DNA of 64,000 bases, taken from positions 5,733,212-5,797,211 of the forward strand of contig OX419342.1 in NCBI GenBank assembly GCA_948470475.1, read 5' to 3'. The translations under genes were made by a program, and so were the position numbers. How positions within the stretch are numbered: position 1 is the first letter of the stretch; every line of letters starts with the position of its first letter. Below are positions 1-12,045 of the stretch, in pieces. The notes under the pieces were generated by a model that ran no database searches, had not been told where the DNA came from, and worked only from the letters and a program-made list of their open reading frames with translations. This DNA is from Galaxea fascicularis (taxonomy: Eukaryota > Cnidaria > Anthozoa > Scleractinia > Euphylliidae).

Positions 1-913
1 GCCTAAAAACTAGAACACTCCTGTGGCCTATTGTATAATTCACGAAGGTTGAGATTAATTTTCACAATGCAAAGATATACAAAGTACAAGAAGGTACTTG
101 CATCTGTGACATTGACATGACTTAACACACGGAAAGATTAGGAGTTTGTTTTCCTGTGAACCAGTGTTTTAGATTTCAGTTAAAATTTCATGCAAGGGCC
201 AAGTAACAGTGACTGAGCAATTCAAGGATGCTCTGCATAAATCGAATTTGAACGGATATGTGGGCACAAGACTTGTGTTAGGTGAAAAGATATAAAATTC
301 AGGTCAAATGCCTTTATCGCACGCCTTTGCTCGAGGACAAACACAGCGATATTTTGGCCAAACGAAACTCACTTTTATGTTAGATTTTCGTTCACAGAGC
401 ACTAAAAGAACTTTAGTCTCCATAAATTTTAGGAGAAAACACGTCACGTTAAGCTTACCTTCGCCTGCCGGATTTATTGTCTTACAAGGGTACTAAGTTG
501 GAAAAAAGTCGACATTTTGTTCCGCAGACCAGGGGAATCACTGAAGGGTAATGGCTTTCATATCCCCGCCAGTCAGTACATTGTTTTTGACGGCATTGAT
601 CAGTTTCAGGTGTAGTGTAAACAGGTAAAGAAGCCCTCAAGCAAGGCTTTCAGTGTCGCCGAAGAGGATAGTTTCGTCAACCATAAAATCGCTTCAAAGT
701 AACCTCTTTGCTAGAATGATTTCCTCATTCAAAGACTAAAATCAATCGCCATTTGGTAGGTCAATGACTCGAGTGAATGTATCACTACAGCGCGCTAGCT
801 AGATAGCTTTTCTTTAGAGCACTTGCGAACAATTTCCAGGGTTAATAAATGACACTGTTAAACAAGCTTGCCAATAAGTTTTAAATATTCGGCCGATTTT
901 AACTACAACAGTT
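1..913. other. Gene-free left flank; duplicated 3' flank of GPCR copy
   Basis: I see no convincing gene here. The stretch from about 680 to 913 resembles 32789-33104: both carry an 'ataaaatcgcttcaaa' segment and an AATGAC.CTGTTAAA segment just beyond a GPCR stop codon. The duplication that produced the two GPCR copies therefore included their 3' flanks. The 62-codon open frame at 308-496 has no recognisable features. Confidence 0.5.
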
Positions 914-2002
914 TCAATGCAATTCTACGTTTTTGTTGCCTTCCATAGTTAAACCGATCGCCAGCTTTTCTGTGTTGCTTATAACCTCATTAAGTGCTGT
1001 GGCCACCGTAGAGGCCCCTTCATCTACCGAGAGCGGTTCCACAGCGGTTTCCGAGCGGCAGTATTTGCAGCTAAGTAGCCTTGCATATTCCTTTTGAAAA
1101 GTATCGTTCAGTACACCGTATATTACGGGATTCAAAGCGCAGCTTATGGTGGCCAGAAAACTGTAAGCTACGTAGACCTCCCGCGGGAAGACCCACTTCC
1201 CGCGAATTGTGTCAACGAGATCTATCAACAAAATGGGTGTCCAACACAAGTTGTAAAACACCACTATGACGAACAATATACGAGCAACCTTAATCTCCCT
1301 CACGTGTACTGTGTTAGCTCCATCCCCGCTAGCTTGAAAATTGTTGTTGTGACTGCGAACAGTTTTGAAGATTCTCAGGTAACAGTAAAAGATGATACAG
1401 GTTGGAAATCCGACGTAAACTGTCACCAGAAAGGCTGTGAACGCACCGCTATTGATTTGAAGATAGCAAAAGAACTTGGACGGGTGAAACACCATTTCGT
1501 TCCTGCTAAGCATATAAGGCAACGGAGCACACATGGAATACAGCCATGAAACAACAATCATGATCATGGATTTCTTTTTGGTGAAGTACCGCCGATACTT
1601 ACTCGGTTTGACAATTCGAAAGAATCTGTTCAACGCCATCAAGGCAAAAGTTTGGATGGAAGCCACAGCCAGAGTTACTGCCGTGTAGCCTTGGTACTGA
1701 CAAGCTGTATTGTTAAAAGGCCACTCAGATGTCACTAATACAGTAAGGCAAATCGGACAGGCAGAGAGTGCCCCCAAACAGAAATCCGAGATGGCCAACG
1801 ACGCCACGAACATGTTTGTGATCGTCTGCATGCGCTTGTTCAACACTATAATTAAAAGTGTTAAAAAGTCAGTGAAAAGTTTCCGATAAACAACAGCGCT
1901 AAAATTAGGGCGAAAAATCCTGATTCTATAACGACTTTCGCCTTGCTCCTTGATTTGAATTCTATCAACATGTCTGCAAGTTGCTTTTCAGTCGGATTCC
2001 AT
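914..2002 (-). pseudogene. Melatonin-receptor-like GPCR, reading frame broken in TM1
   Basis: The main open frame (914-1846) encodes TM2 to TM7 and the C-terminal tail of a class A GPCR: LAISD in TM2, NRY at the end of TM3, CWTP in TM6 and NPVIYG in TM7. It opens on a GTG codon and lacks TM1. The missing N-terminus is present upstream in another frame: an ATG at 1971 starts 36 codons homologous to the intact paralogue at 9180 and stops at 1861-1863. Compared with that paralogue, TM1 carries about 11 extra bases after the Gly-Asn codons, and one surplus base lies after a further ATG at 2000-2002. NRY and the NPxIYG.LN..F.KEY C-terminus point to the melatonin receptor group. It is probably a recent pseudogene; an assembly error or an unusual start is possible. 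A near-identical copy lies at 33105-33640. Confidence 0.75.
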
Positions 2003-5000
2003 ATCGGCTTTCTCAGACTAAGAAGACCGAGTCCCAATCGTGCTCATACAAACGACGACCTGTGGTATAATTGTAATTAAAATCAGCATCATATAAATAT
2101 TCGCCGGATATGACCGTTCCAATCCACTGGCCAATCAGATCTCCGAATAACATACAATCTACGGTTCTGTTGTTAACAGCAAATAAAAGGCAGAGTGTAT
2201 TTAAACGGCGTGAGTGCTAGGAAACAGCTGAACTGATTGTCAATGACTGCCGGTCATGACCAGTTTCAAGATCACTGAATGTACATTCAAGTTTTTAATG
2301 AATTACCCTCTTTAGTTTTTATCGGAGCTCTACATGTTGTCAATGAAAAGTGTGTAAGGAAACTGAAAACACCTCCACCACTATTGTCACCCTGTTGCCA
2401 CCATGTTGTCAATTAAAAGTGTGTATCTCCTTTTTTTAACTGGCAAGGTGGCGTCGATGCAGAACTTCCGTCAAAATTATTTCTCTTACCTCAAGCATCA
2501 AATTTCAGTTAGTTCGCGAATAAAACTAAAAAAGAAATGCTTAAGAGAACGAGAAAATTGTGCCTTTTATGGTAATTTAAGTTTGATTGACAGATATTTA
2601 ATAAACACAAACATTTCGACGAAAGCCGAAAGCCCTGTGTAATCTACAAGAAGTTAGGCTTAATTAAAATGCCGTCGTTCTGTCAAGTTAATAAAATAAA
2701 AGGCTAAGGCAATTTGAGCATAAATTGAGCTATCCAGTGGCGAAAAGCCTCATCAGGTTCAAAGTTTTCGCAGTGTCTCAAGGATTAGGTTTGATTATCT
2801 CTTATTCATTAGTCTCATTTCAAAATTCTCGAAATCGTAGTAAAAGCTATGGGCATACAGCATCTACTGTAAACGATAAGATGCAATTCGAAATCGGCTC
2901 AAGGTGCAAACCTACATTAAAGGATCCTTGAAGGAGAAAAGCTTCATTTGACTGATATTCTGTATTCATATGTTAAGCCGTTAGTGCCTCGCAGACTGGC
3001 TGAGGCCTAGATCTGTAAACGTTTTCTCAACTGCTTCCATGCAAAAAAAAAAATGTATTGTCAACTTTAATTTGAAAATGCATGTTCTATCTCGAAAGCT
3101 GTAGTGGAGCTGCAGAACAAAAGCTTCGGTATAAGTTTTCATTTTCGTGCGAGCGAGTTTTCGTATTCTCACCAACAAGATTTCATTTTCTCGCTAGTGG
3201 GATTAATTCATTTTCTCGCTTGCTGTGGGTTAGACGGCATTCTCTCGCTTACGAATTTTCCATTTTTACGGGAGAGAAAATGAAATCTAACGGTTGCGAG
3301 CAACAGGAATTCGAAAGCAACAACAAGCTAACCAAAAACAGGCTTCCAATGAAACTCGGCCATTACTATTACGAACCTTTTCAACCAGCTAAGAATAAAG
3401 ATGCTTGGTTGAAAAGGTTCAAAACGAAAAATTAGGAGGCAAAAAAAAATGAAACCGGAAGAGATCAACGAAGTTGATCCAGAGCGAGGCAGCATCACAC
3501 TTATAGAAACTAAACCCCTTATCGGAAAGTCGACCGTCAGTGCTAAAAAGAAAGCCTTAATTCATATCACTCCCATACGTGTCTACATAAATTATAGCTT
3601 CTTCCGTTTCCATTCATCCGCTGAGAAAAAAAATTGAAAAAAAAAACTGATGTGATATGCCAATGACCAGCCTTAAATTTGCCCGAAACATCCAGTACTA
3701 GCAGACGTATGAAACAACGCAACCGGTTATTAGTTCATTCAATACAGTCACCTGTGATAATTTATCAAAGCAAAATAAACAGTCTCATAATAACGCTAGC
3801 TATTGAAATTCTTTGCTAATAATATGTTTTACAGATGTTACAGGACTTGAGATGAGCATCAGGGGATGGGGTGCACAACTACGGTGCGAACCTCGCGTTC
3901 TGATTGGTCAAGACATAGTTTAGACGAGCTTCCGATTAAACCGTAGCTGCATACACCTTATTCCAAAATGGCGACAATTTTATTATTCTTTTATATTCAT
4001 GTTAATTAGCCCTCTTTGCCTCGATCGCATCTGCAGAATACAATAGAATTTTTAGTTTAAAACGAGACAACAAGGGCCAATTAACTGGACACAAAGGACT
4101 AGCAAAATCGTCGTCATTTTGGAATAAGGTGTATGGCAGCTACGTCATGAGTCCAATAAAGTAAAAAAGATGTATAAATTTAAAAAAAATAGTTTTACTT
4201 GGTAGTGATTGTGTTCTCCGATAACGCACAGGTCGTCAAAACGAGGTAAGACATCTGTCCGTCTTTGTTCTCACCAAGTTCTGACGTCATCAGTGCATTT
4301 ATGATCAGAATACACACAATGGAACCACCCGGGGCGTAATGCAAACGACCAAAGACATTTTGGGCCGTCGCCAACGGAAGGTTCGAAATAGATCAGTACT
4401 AATGAGCGGCATGTGGTTTTGGTGCTTTTTTCGTTTTGAATTTAGATTAATGGTTTATAATTTATCTGTCTGTCATTGATTTAACATTTAACTGGCATCC
4501 ATTTGCCTTCTTGCAGTATTCACATGTTTCACTGGCGAGGAGACCTCAGGAAACCATTAGGCTTATGTAACGTTCATGAGAACGCTGTTAGTTCATATAC
4601 TATGCAAACAGCGCTAGCTATATGCAGAACCTGAGTAATGGTCCAAATGACCTACATGCTAAAGAACCGAAGCAAAGGATGGGGTCAAGCTATTCAAGAA
4701 AGACTTTCAGTGACTTAATTCAACCAGGTTTGGCGGCCGAGTTTAAAAAATTCCCTCAAAGCTACTATTCACTGGCAAGAAAGTTGTCCCCTGCAAATTA
4801 AATATACCGTTCATTTATAGAGACCAATTAAGATGTTGTTGGCGCGGTCACAACACTTCTAAGGAAGCGTGGTTTCATATGGATTGAAAATAATTATCAT
4901 TGCCACTGGCCCCCACGCTACAGCAGGTGGCACATTTTGCTTTCTTGGACCTTGAAGGCGGAAGACTGTTAAGAAAGGTTAAAATCTCACTTAAACTCTG

Positions 5001-5394
5001 GCCTTGGTAGAGTTAAAGTTAGCTTTCCAAGCCTTCGAGCTTCAGACCTAGAAAAACCACGTTGACAAGGAACAAACCCTAGAAAAGAGTTCTTTTACCC
5101 AAAATCGGAACAGGCAACAAAAATTAATATCGCTTTATTACGCAAACTAACAAAATTCGAGGTAAAAAAGAGTACGAAGCGAAGCTGAGCTGAGTAAGTG
5201 AGACTAAACCATGTCAAACATAAAACAAAACATGGAAGGTGAGCACAAAAAGGTTTTGTTTTATAGTTCTTTGTTTTATAATACTGCAAAACAATCCATC
5301 ACAAGACAATGCGCAATGTCACATAGAAATTAATTCGCGGTCCAATTGTAAGCTCAACCACTATAAATAGGTGACAAAAAACCGGTCGTTCAAA
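2003..5394. other. Intergenic region with repeats, no gene seen
   Basis: No ORF here shows family features. Small structures seen are a short duplication of the 'tgttgtcaat.aaaagtgtgta' segment near 2337 and 2404, a hairpin at about 3375-3420 with arms AACCTTTTCAACCA and TGGTTGAAAAGGTT, and an inverted-repeat element at 3943-4142, listed separately. The 117-codon frame at 3082-3435 overlaps the hairpin and looks non-coding. Confidence 0.5.
3943..4142. mobile_element. MITE-like inverted-repeat element
   Basis: Two arms of about 30 bp face each other: GTAGCTGCATACACCTTATT followed by CCAAAATGGCGAC on the left, and the near-complement ending GGAATAAGGTGTATGGCAGC on the right. They are separated by about 140 AT-rich bases. 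Size and structure fit a non-autonomous DNA transposon. No target-site duplication was settled. Confidence 0.6.
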
Positions 5395-6330
5395 CTAACT
5401 AGATGAACAACAGATAGTTCTCATTGCCTCTTTCACCGCCTGTCTGACTTCTCTGATCTTCCAGCAATATAAAATCGGGTTTAATGACGAGTTAAGGTAA
5501 ATTAAAGTTCCTGTAACTTGCCTTCCAAGATAAACAGCTGCTGTGGGTGTACTAAAATTTGTCAAAGCCACCATTAAAGTTTGTGGCACATAACAAAATA
5601 TTAACGCCAAATGCACCCACATTGCACCGTGCACAGCCTTTTTGTATGCAGCTATGTTGAGTGGTGTCGCTTGTACCGGCTGTCCTCGAACACTGTTTTG
5701 TATTTGATGTTGACGATGACGCAGTGTGAAGAAAATTTTGGTGTAAGAAAAACTAGAAGTTCCTAAGCACAGGCATGTACCTATGTACATACATAACGAG
5801 AATATCAGATTATTGAAAAAGGATAAAGTGCTAGCGACAATGGAGACAACGCAAAACACAATTATAATAGCATATACCCGCTTCAGAGTCACAACCTGTC
5901 TGTATCTGAGTCCCAACAACAGGGCGAGAAGTCTGTCCACGCTTATGGCAGTCACTGTGAACAAAGACAGTGAACACAAAATGTAGCTGCTTATCAAATT
6001 TACATCTTTTGCAATTTCGCAAATATTCCATTGCTCGCCAACCAAAGACATCCATTCGGTAACTGCCGCAGGCTCTGCAATGAGACCAACACAAAGATCG
6101 GCTACTGACAGGGTGCTAAATAACAGCTTGGATGGCGGATGAAGCGAAGACTCCATGTGAAGGGCAGCTAGGATCAGAGCGTTCCCGAGGACTGCAGTAA
6201 TTGACAGAAAAATGTTCAAGGTTGCAATGGATATAAGCTGGCTGTGTATTTCTTTTGTTAATTCTGCTGAACAATAAAAGTATTCGTATATTATATGGTT
6301 TTTATCGCTGGTGGAATTTTCTATAACCAT
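5395..6330 (-). CDS. Class A rhodopsin-like GPCR (orphan)
   Basis: This single-exon 311-residue gene encodes a seven-pass plasma-membrane receptor that would signal through heterotrimeric G proteins; the ligand is unknown. Visible landmarks are an extracellular N-terminus with an N-glycosylation site (Asn5-Ser-Thr), Gly49-Asn50 in TM1, SVAD in TM2 (75-78), Asp132-Arg-Leu instead of DRY after TM3, and NPILY at 284-288 in TM7 followed by a short Cys-rich tail. The second extracellular loop is very short and has no evident partner cysteine, which recalls the melanocortin/adenosine (MECA) receptors. It shares distinctive stretches ([17 protein letters not shown], LNPxLYxWKI) with the receptor at 49796-50770, so both belong to one expanded family. 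The ATG at 6328-6330 is the first in frame. Intronless structure is common for such cnidarian receptors. Confidence 0.9.
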   Translation of the reverse strand: MVIENSTSDKNHIIYEYFYCSAELTKEIHSQLISIATLNIFLSITAVLGNALILAALHMESSLHPPSKLLFSTLSVADLCVGLIAEPAAVTEWMSLVGEQWNICEIAKDVNLISSYILCSLSLFTVTAISVDRLLALLLGLRYRQVVTLKRVYAIIIVFCVVSIVASTLSFFNNLIFSLCMYIGTCLCLGTSSFSYTKIFFTLRHRQHQIQNSVRGQPVQATPLNIAAYKKAVHGAMWVHLALIFCYVPQTLMVALTNFSTPTAAVYLGRQVTGTLIYLNSSLNPILYCWKIREVRQAVKEAMRTICCSSS

Positions 6331-9179
6331 TTTTCTGCAATATAAACAGACTACGCCTCAAAGTTGTGTTTTTTGCTCCGTTTTGCAAAGACGCATATAT
6401 AAATGTCAATCTGAGGTCCTCCTCTTCATTTGACATCTCAAATATCAACCACATTTGAAACCTGCCGTGTCAATATCCCAAAGGAAGCAACCAATTAAAC
6501 AGAGCACTCAGCCACCAGTTAAAAAAATAACACGTTTTTGTCTGCTTTTTTGGCATATTTGCTTTTTTTTCCTTCAGTTTTTCAACAATCAGTGACCTTG
6601 ACAGAAAAGTGAATCTTGGACAAAAGCAATAACTGCAATTCCGTATCTCACTTCTGATAGATTTTCAACTTATGTTGCTACCTTATTGTCAGTGTACTGG
6701 CGGTTGTTATCGTTTGAGAGGTGCACCTGTGTTAATAATTTATCAATATATTTCAGTTTATTAGTTGCCATTAAGGGTCTTAAATAAATAATATCAGACA
6801 CGAATTGACTGTCCCTGAGGTATTTAGTTTGAGTTCTGGTCGCAGGCAAAGGGCATTTTCTAAGTTCCTTTCGCATTAAAAAAAAAAAACATCTGCTGTA
6901 TACAGTTCCGTCATTTTTGTGTCCTTCTTCTTTCCTCATTTCTGTTTTGAAAACTGGCAGGATATTTGTTGTTCAGCCCAGGTATCCAATGAAACGGCGG
7001 TTTTCTGTTATGTGTTTGTCAGTAGCAATTTAAAGGACATCAAAAGTTTTCTTAAATGGTCACATCCATTTCATCATATTAACAAGGAGCAGCAGGTTTT
7101 TTCACTTTTTGTCACCGATGGCTGCAATCGGTTCCAATTTTCTTTACAACTGAAAAGCTGGAGCCAATGTTTAACAAGTTCGATATGAGTTCCAGCTTCA
7201 TTAATGCCATTGGGAGACAAATTGCACGAAGTAAGTGAGACAACCCAAATAATTAAATTTGACAGTCAATTTTAGACATAGAATTAAATAGAGTCGCATT
7301 TAACTCATGCCCATGAGCGTGTCATTTATAGAAAAAATTATAACTATCTGCAAAAATAATTTTCGACTGGCATAGTTGAAAATGCGGCAGAAGTTGCATT
7401 TTATTCAAGCTGTCGAATTTCATTGTTTTAAAACGTCATGATCAATTTCAAATCCGACATATGTAAAATGCGACGTTTGAAACTGGCCTTAAACAGCAGG
7501 CGGAAAAATTCGTTGAGTTTCCGATGGAACGAAGTCACATGTGTGTGAACTTTACTACAAGCTTAAACTTTAGAATCCTTCATGTTTTATCCAAATGTTA
7601 GTTTTTATACAGCTGTTAATTGCGTCTTGCACAAATTAAGGCAGCAGCACGAACTAAAATACAAACAAAGCATATCTACTGAGTTTGCATGTTTGACACT
7701 TGGAAAAGACCCGAAACAGGTGATCTTCACAAGAGGTCAGCAGCAATAAGGCAGAGGCATATAAAGTGAAGTACGATTCTGGGAATTTCAACGTCACTAA
7801 ACTGGTGTGTACATCGCGCTCATCCGAAATTCACTTTCTATCCACAAAACTAAGATACGTTATGATTCTTTTAAGATATAAGAAGAAAAGAAACGAAAAG
7901 GTCCGTCAATGTTAGCATCTTTGATCTTTTGTCTCGAAACTAGTTTTTTGTTGGATAGTGTAAAGGACAGCGAACGTCGTAGATAATTTGACATACAACT
8001 GTTTCGGAAAACGTTGTCTCCAAGATGAGAAAAGCGCACGCCACGTTCTCTATAGGCATGATGGGTAGAACTGCATCCATAATTACGAATTCCACGTGCG
8101 GATGCATAAAACAAAACTAGCTTTTGTTCGTCCGAAATTTTCTCTTTATTTCCGTTAGTGTTAAATAAGGCATTTTAACACATAGCGTTGGATAGTTTTT
8201 GGCGACATTTCCAGAGTAGCCACCAGGGTTTTCATTTGAGGCCGGAGGCCGGACGTTTCGTCCGGTCGTTTGCCATTCCACGTCCGGTACTTGAGATCAA
8301 TATCGGCGATTTTTTTTACTACTGTAAACATTCACGTCCGGTACTTTCAGAAGTATGTCCGCTACTTTACAAAACAGTTGAAAACCCTGAGCCACCACTT
8401 CATCATCATTTGCCCGCCATCACAGGTCTTCACAACTGTATGGTCGCGGCATCGTTCTCGGCGTTTATCAATAATCTACCCTTCGGGATTGTCGCGTACG
8501 AGTGTTTTGCTTTTCTAAGGACAACCTTTCCCCGAAACAGCTGTATCTGGCAAATTACCACAAATGTGTGAATTTGCAAAGGATTTATACCCCAGCAAAA
8601 TGGCTATCAAAAATTTCCCTGGTGATGCACACCATAAAACTGACATACGAGAACATGCTTTGTTCGGCAGAATTAGAGGAAAGTCTACGGGTAGGCCTTC
8701 CTAACAAGTTTAAACACTTGGCCACATTTTATGAAAATTGGGTTTGTATTTTTTGAGATAGAGCACCCCCAGTATTTTTCGATTTCTATAAAAATGACCT
8801 AGTCCTTAACGTACCCGAGGCCTATATTTAGTTGTTTCAAGTGGTTTTTTCCAATATTTTTCTCACATCAGAGATCACATTTCGACCATTACTTCAACCC
8901 AAAACCCAAATTTGAAGAAAATTGCCGATCTGAAGGTCTATTTGAACACCACTGTGAAATGGGCCGTCTGACGCTTCAAGTAACTTCCAGTTTCTTTGTT
9001 AAGGAAATAAAAATGTAAGCAAATATTGACACAAATGTCACATTTTTAGCTAGTATTATTCATAGCCGGGTGTCTAACTTGTGGACAAAAGAATGTCACT
9101 TTTCAGGCGACGCAGGTGTCATCGTTTGACTCGAGAAAAAGTTTGGTTACTTGAAAGAGGGTAAACAAAGAAGTGGAAA
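6331..9179. other. Intergenic region, no gene seen
   Basis: Open frames at 6670-6939, 6919-7188, 7860-8114 and 8188-8756 have no recognisable domain. At about 8240-8350 the motif GTCCGG/CCGGAC recurs several times (for example 'ggccggacgtttcgtccggtcg'), suggesting an old repeat. The sequence is otherwise AT-rich and featureless to me. Confidence 0.45.
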
Positions 9180-10157
9180 ATGGATTCGACAGAAAATCAG
9201 CTAAAAAAGATGCTAGAAGAGTTAAAATCAAGAACCAAAGAGAAAATCGTTCTGGAATCAGGGACGCTAGTGGTTCTCCAACTCTTTATGGTGGTTGGAA
9301 ATTCCATAACTCTCTTGATTATGGTTTTGAATCGTCGAATGCGTACCATACCGAATTTGTTCGTGGCGTCGCTGGCTATTTCGGATTTGGGTTTGGGAGC
9401 GTTTACTTCCTGCCCTTTGGCACTTCCTACATTAGCCACATCTCAGTGGCGATTTAGCGATGCAACGTGCCAGTATCAAGGATACATAGTTATCACTCTG
9501 GTTGTTGCATCGACGCAAACTTTGACCTTAATGGCGGTGAACAGGTATTTTCGAATCGTCAAACCAGCCAAGTACAGACATCACTTCACTAGAAAGAAAA
9601 CGGTGACCATGATACTTATGTCATGGTTATACGCCATGTGTACTCCATTGCCTTACTTGTTCAGTGGATGTAAGATGGTTTTTCATCCTTCCAAATTCTT
9701 CTGCTATCTTCAGATCGATAGCGGTGCATTCACGACTTATTTAGTGTCCATTAACGTTGGGATTCCTACCTGTATCATCTTGTACTGCTATCTTAGCATC
9801 TACAAAACTGTTCGCAGTCACAACAACAATTTTCAACTCGCTGGCTCTGCAGCGAATACAGTAAATGTTGAGGAAATAAACGTAACCCGCGTTGTATTCG
9901 TTATAGTGGTGTTTTTCGCGCTATGTTGGGGGCCAGTTTTGCTCATAGATCTCGTTGACGCGATTCGCGGGAGTTGGATCTTTCCGCGGGAGGCTTACGT
10001 AGCTTACACCTTTCTGGCCACAATAAGCAGTGCTTTGAATCCATTGATTTACGGTGTACTGAACAAGAACTTTCGAAAAGAGTATTTGAGGATTCTTTGC
10101 TGCAGGTACTGTCGCTCAAAGGCGACTGTGCAACCATCGATCGTTTTTGTCTGCTAG
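9180..10157 (+). CDS. Melatonin-receptor-like class A GPCR, intact
   Basis: This intact single-exon gene encodes a 325-residue receptor with seven membrane spans. Landmarks are Gly40-Asn41 in TM1, LAISD (65-69) in TM2, Cys97 at the top of TM3 and Cys175 in extracellular loop 2 (the usual disulfide pair), Asn121-Arg-Tyr in place of DRY, CWGP (249-252) in TM6, and NPLIY (287-291) leading into GVLNKNFRKEY. NRY together with this TM7/helix 8 signature is typical of melatonin receptors and their invertebrate relatives, so a Gi-type signalling role is likely but the ligand is not proven. It is the full-length reference for the disrupted copy at 914-2002 and the gap-truncated copy at 33105-33640. 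The start ATG is supported because homologous N-terminal residues recur in the broken paralogue. Confidence 0.92.
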   Translation: MDSTENQLKKMLEELKSRTKEKIVLESGTLVVLQLFMVVGNSITLLIMVLNRRMRTIPNLFVASLAISDLGLGAFTSCPLALPTLATSQWRFSDATCQYQGYIVITLVVASTQTLTLMAVNRYFRIVKPAKYRHHFTRKKTVTMILMSWLYAMCTPLPYLFSGCKMVFHPSKFFCYLQIDSGAFTTYLVSINVGIPTCIILYCYLSIYKTVRSHNNNFQLAGSAANTVNVEEINVTRVVFVIVVFFALCWGPVLLIDLVDAIRGSWIFPREAYVAYTFLATISSALNPLIYGVLNKNFRKEYLRILCCRYCRSKATVQPSIVFVC

Positions 10158-10445
10158 TGAACAGTCGAAGTAGTGCGAGAGAATCACTCCGAGATTCCTT
10201 CCGGTATGATCCCCGATCCTCTCCTGTTGTTGTGCCTCTGTATAACACTACAATTTGAATTTGATTTAGATCTAAAGTTAATATACTGAGAGATAATCTC
10301 ATGTAAAGTATTACCAAGGGACATTTTCCCCAAATCTTTAAACTCAGTCAGCGAGTTAAGAAACTGAATTACCTTTGCATGAAGCCGCCTAGCCGGCAAC
10401 ACAAAACTAACATTAACCATTCTTCACTGCTTCAAATAAGCGAAT

Positions 10446-10695
10446 AAAGGACATGTGGAATCAACTACCTCTTGATATTCGTTGCTCTGATAATGTAAAT
10501 ATTTTTTAGTCTAGAGTTAAGAAATTTCTTAGTAATTTTTAAGTATTGTGATTTTTTCTTTATCTTAATGTATTCTTCGAATTTATTTTTTGTGTATTTA
10601 TATTGGTTTATAGGTGATCTGTTTTTATATGGGGTCTAGGACTCCTTTACAGATTATGCTTTGGCTTTTTAACCATAGATTGTAATAAATAAATA
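10446..10695 (+). mobile_element. LINE 3' end fragment
   Basis: About 290 bases after the GPCR stop, a short frame reads WNQLPLDIR followed by RVKKFL, the usual extreme C-terminus of CR1/L2/jockey-type reverse transcriptase proteins. An AT-rich 3' UTR ending in an (AATA)n tail at about 10683-10697 follows. This is a severely 5'-truncated LINE insertion. It may supply the AATAAA used by the upstream GPCR. Confidence 0.6.
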
Positions 10696-11961
10696 AACAG
10701 AAATCACCACAGACTGCGAAAAAGTGAAAAATCGTACGTGGCGGAAAGTGACGGTATCATTTTGAGAACAATAAATCGTCTAAAGATTCAAGCATGTCAT
10801 TAAAAATGGAAATTTCATCGATGCAAAAATTGAAATTAAATGCCGAGACTACAAAACTGCAGTAGAGACATTTTCAGATATATTTCCATTATTTTGTAGC
10901 GAAAACTGCAACCAGGATATCGTTTTCTTTAAATGCATATCTCGAGGCTCTGAAAGTTCTCTTCATGATGTATCATAGGTTTAAAAGCAGGTGTTGCCTC
11001 TGTTGAAAAGATAAATTATCATAATGCGTTCTCCTACGTTAAATTGTAATGAAACTAGTCGAGTTTAATTAAAAAAGGTTTGAATTGAGCTGCAATCGAT
11101 AACCCTTTCTTCCAATTTTGCATTTATTTATTCTATTGCCCGCGATACAAATGGGCAAATAGGCAAATGGCCAAATGGAGAGTCAGTTATATATTCCATA
11201 AGTTTTAATTAAACTTGAGGACTGGAGGTAAGGGGGGGGGCAGAAGTGGGGCTTATTGTTGTTCTTACAGAAATTCAGCATTTATCCATACGTCCCCCCT
11301 TAGGGATGTATAATACTACGCTCTTTCTAAAACATGCTCAATTCCGGTCCCATCTTTAACTTCCTTCCTAAGATATTTTGTGCTCCAAATTAAAATAAAT
11401 TAAATACTTCTTGTACTTCTTCTGCTTATCAACAGTGAGGCATTCAAAATCAGTTTCTGTTATTTTGGCATGTGGATCACCACCCTGCCGCAGTCCCACG
11501 TGCAACCACTAATGTTAATTTCCAATTGTCCTTATGTAAGTGAAACATTTCGTGCCCAAAATGTTACTCTGTTGCATCTCCTTCAAGGCCTTTGTTCAAT
11601 ATTTGACCAGCTTTGGAAGACAATGCCACAAAGAAAGATTGCTCACCAAAGACCGAATATTCAAAGGGGATCATGATAAAACCTGACAAAATCAAGCTTG
11701 TCTCAATGAGAAAGATTCCAGCAGCACAAACAACAGTACCTCGATTCAAAAAGAACTTTTCTCTTAAAAAAAACTCCACAGTTGTATATTTACAAATAAT
11801 GACAATCGTTTCTGTGAAAAATCAAATCACCTTTACTTGATGACTGGGCGACAACATGATACCGGCTGCAATTCTCATTAAGTCTGTCTCCAATCATTTT
11901 CGTAAGCACTAAAGGCAATCGGTTCTTTGAAACAATAACATTTTATATCATTGCGTTTTGT

Positions 11962-12045
11962 TTGGTAATAATAAATAAAATAGGACCTTTATTTACCCTC
12001 GGCAGTCTATTTTAGCACAAAGGCTAGTGGGGCCGAGTGAATGTA
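11962..12045 (-). mobile_element. SINE 3' fragment (family also at 52325 and 56342)
   Basis: The sequence TTTATTTACCCTCGGCAGT followed by TTTAGCACAAAGGCTAGTGGGGCCGAG matches the 3' end of the fuller SINE copies at 56342-56564 and 52325-52510. Only the LINE-like 3' tail survives here. Confidence 0.55.

Noticed and set aside
1081..1549. Plus-strand frames overlapping the first GPCR.
   Set aside because: They are shadows of the receptor on the opposite strand; the same shadow appears at 33124-33640.
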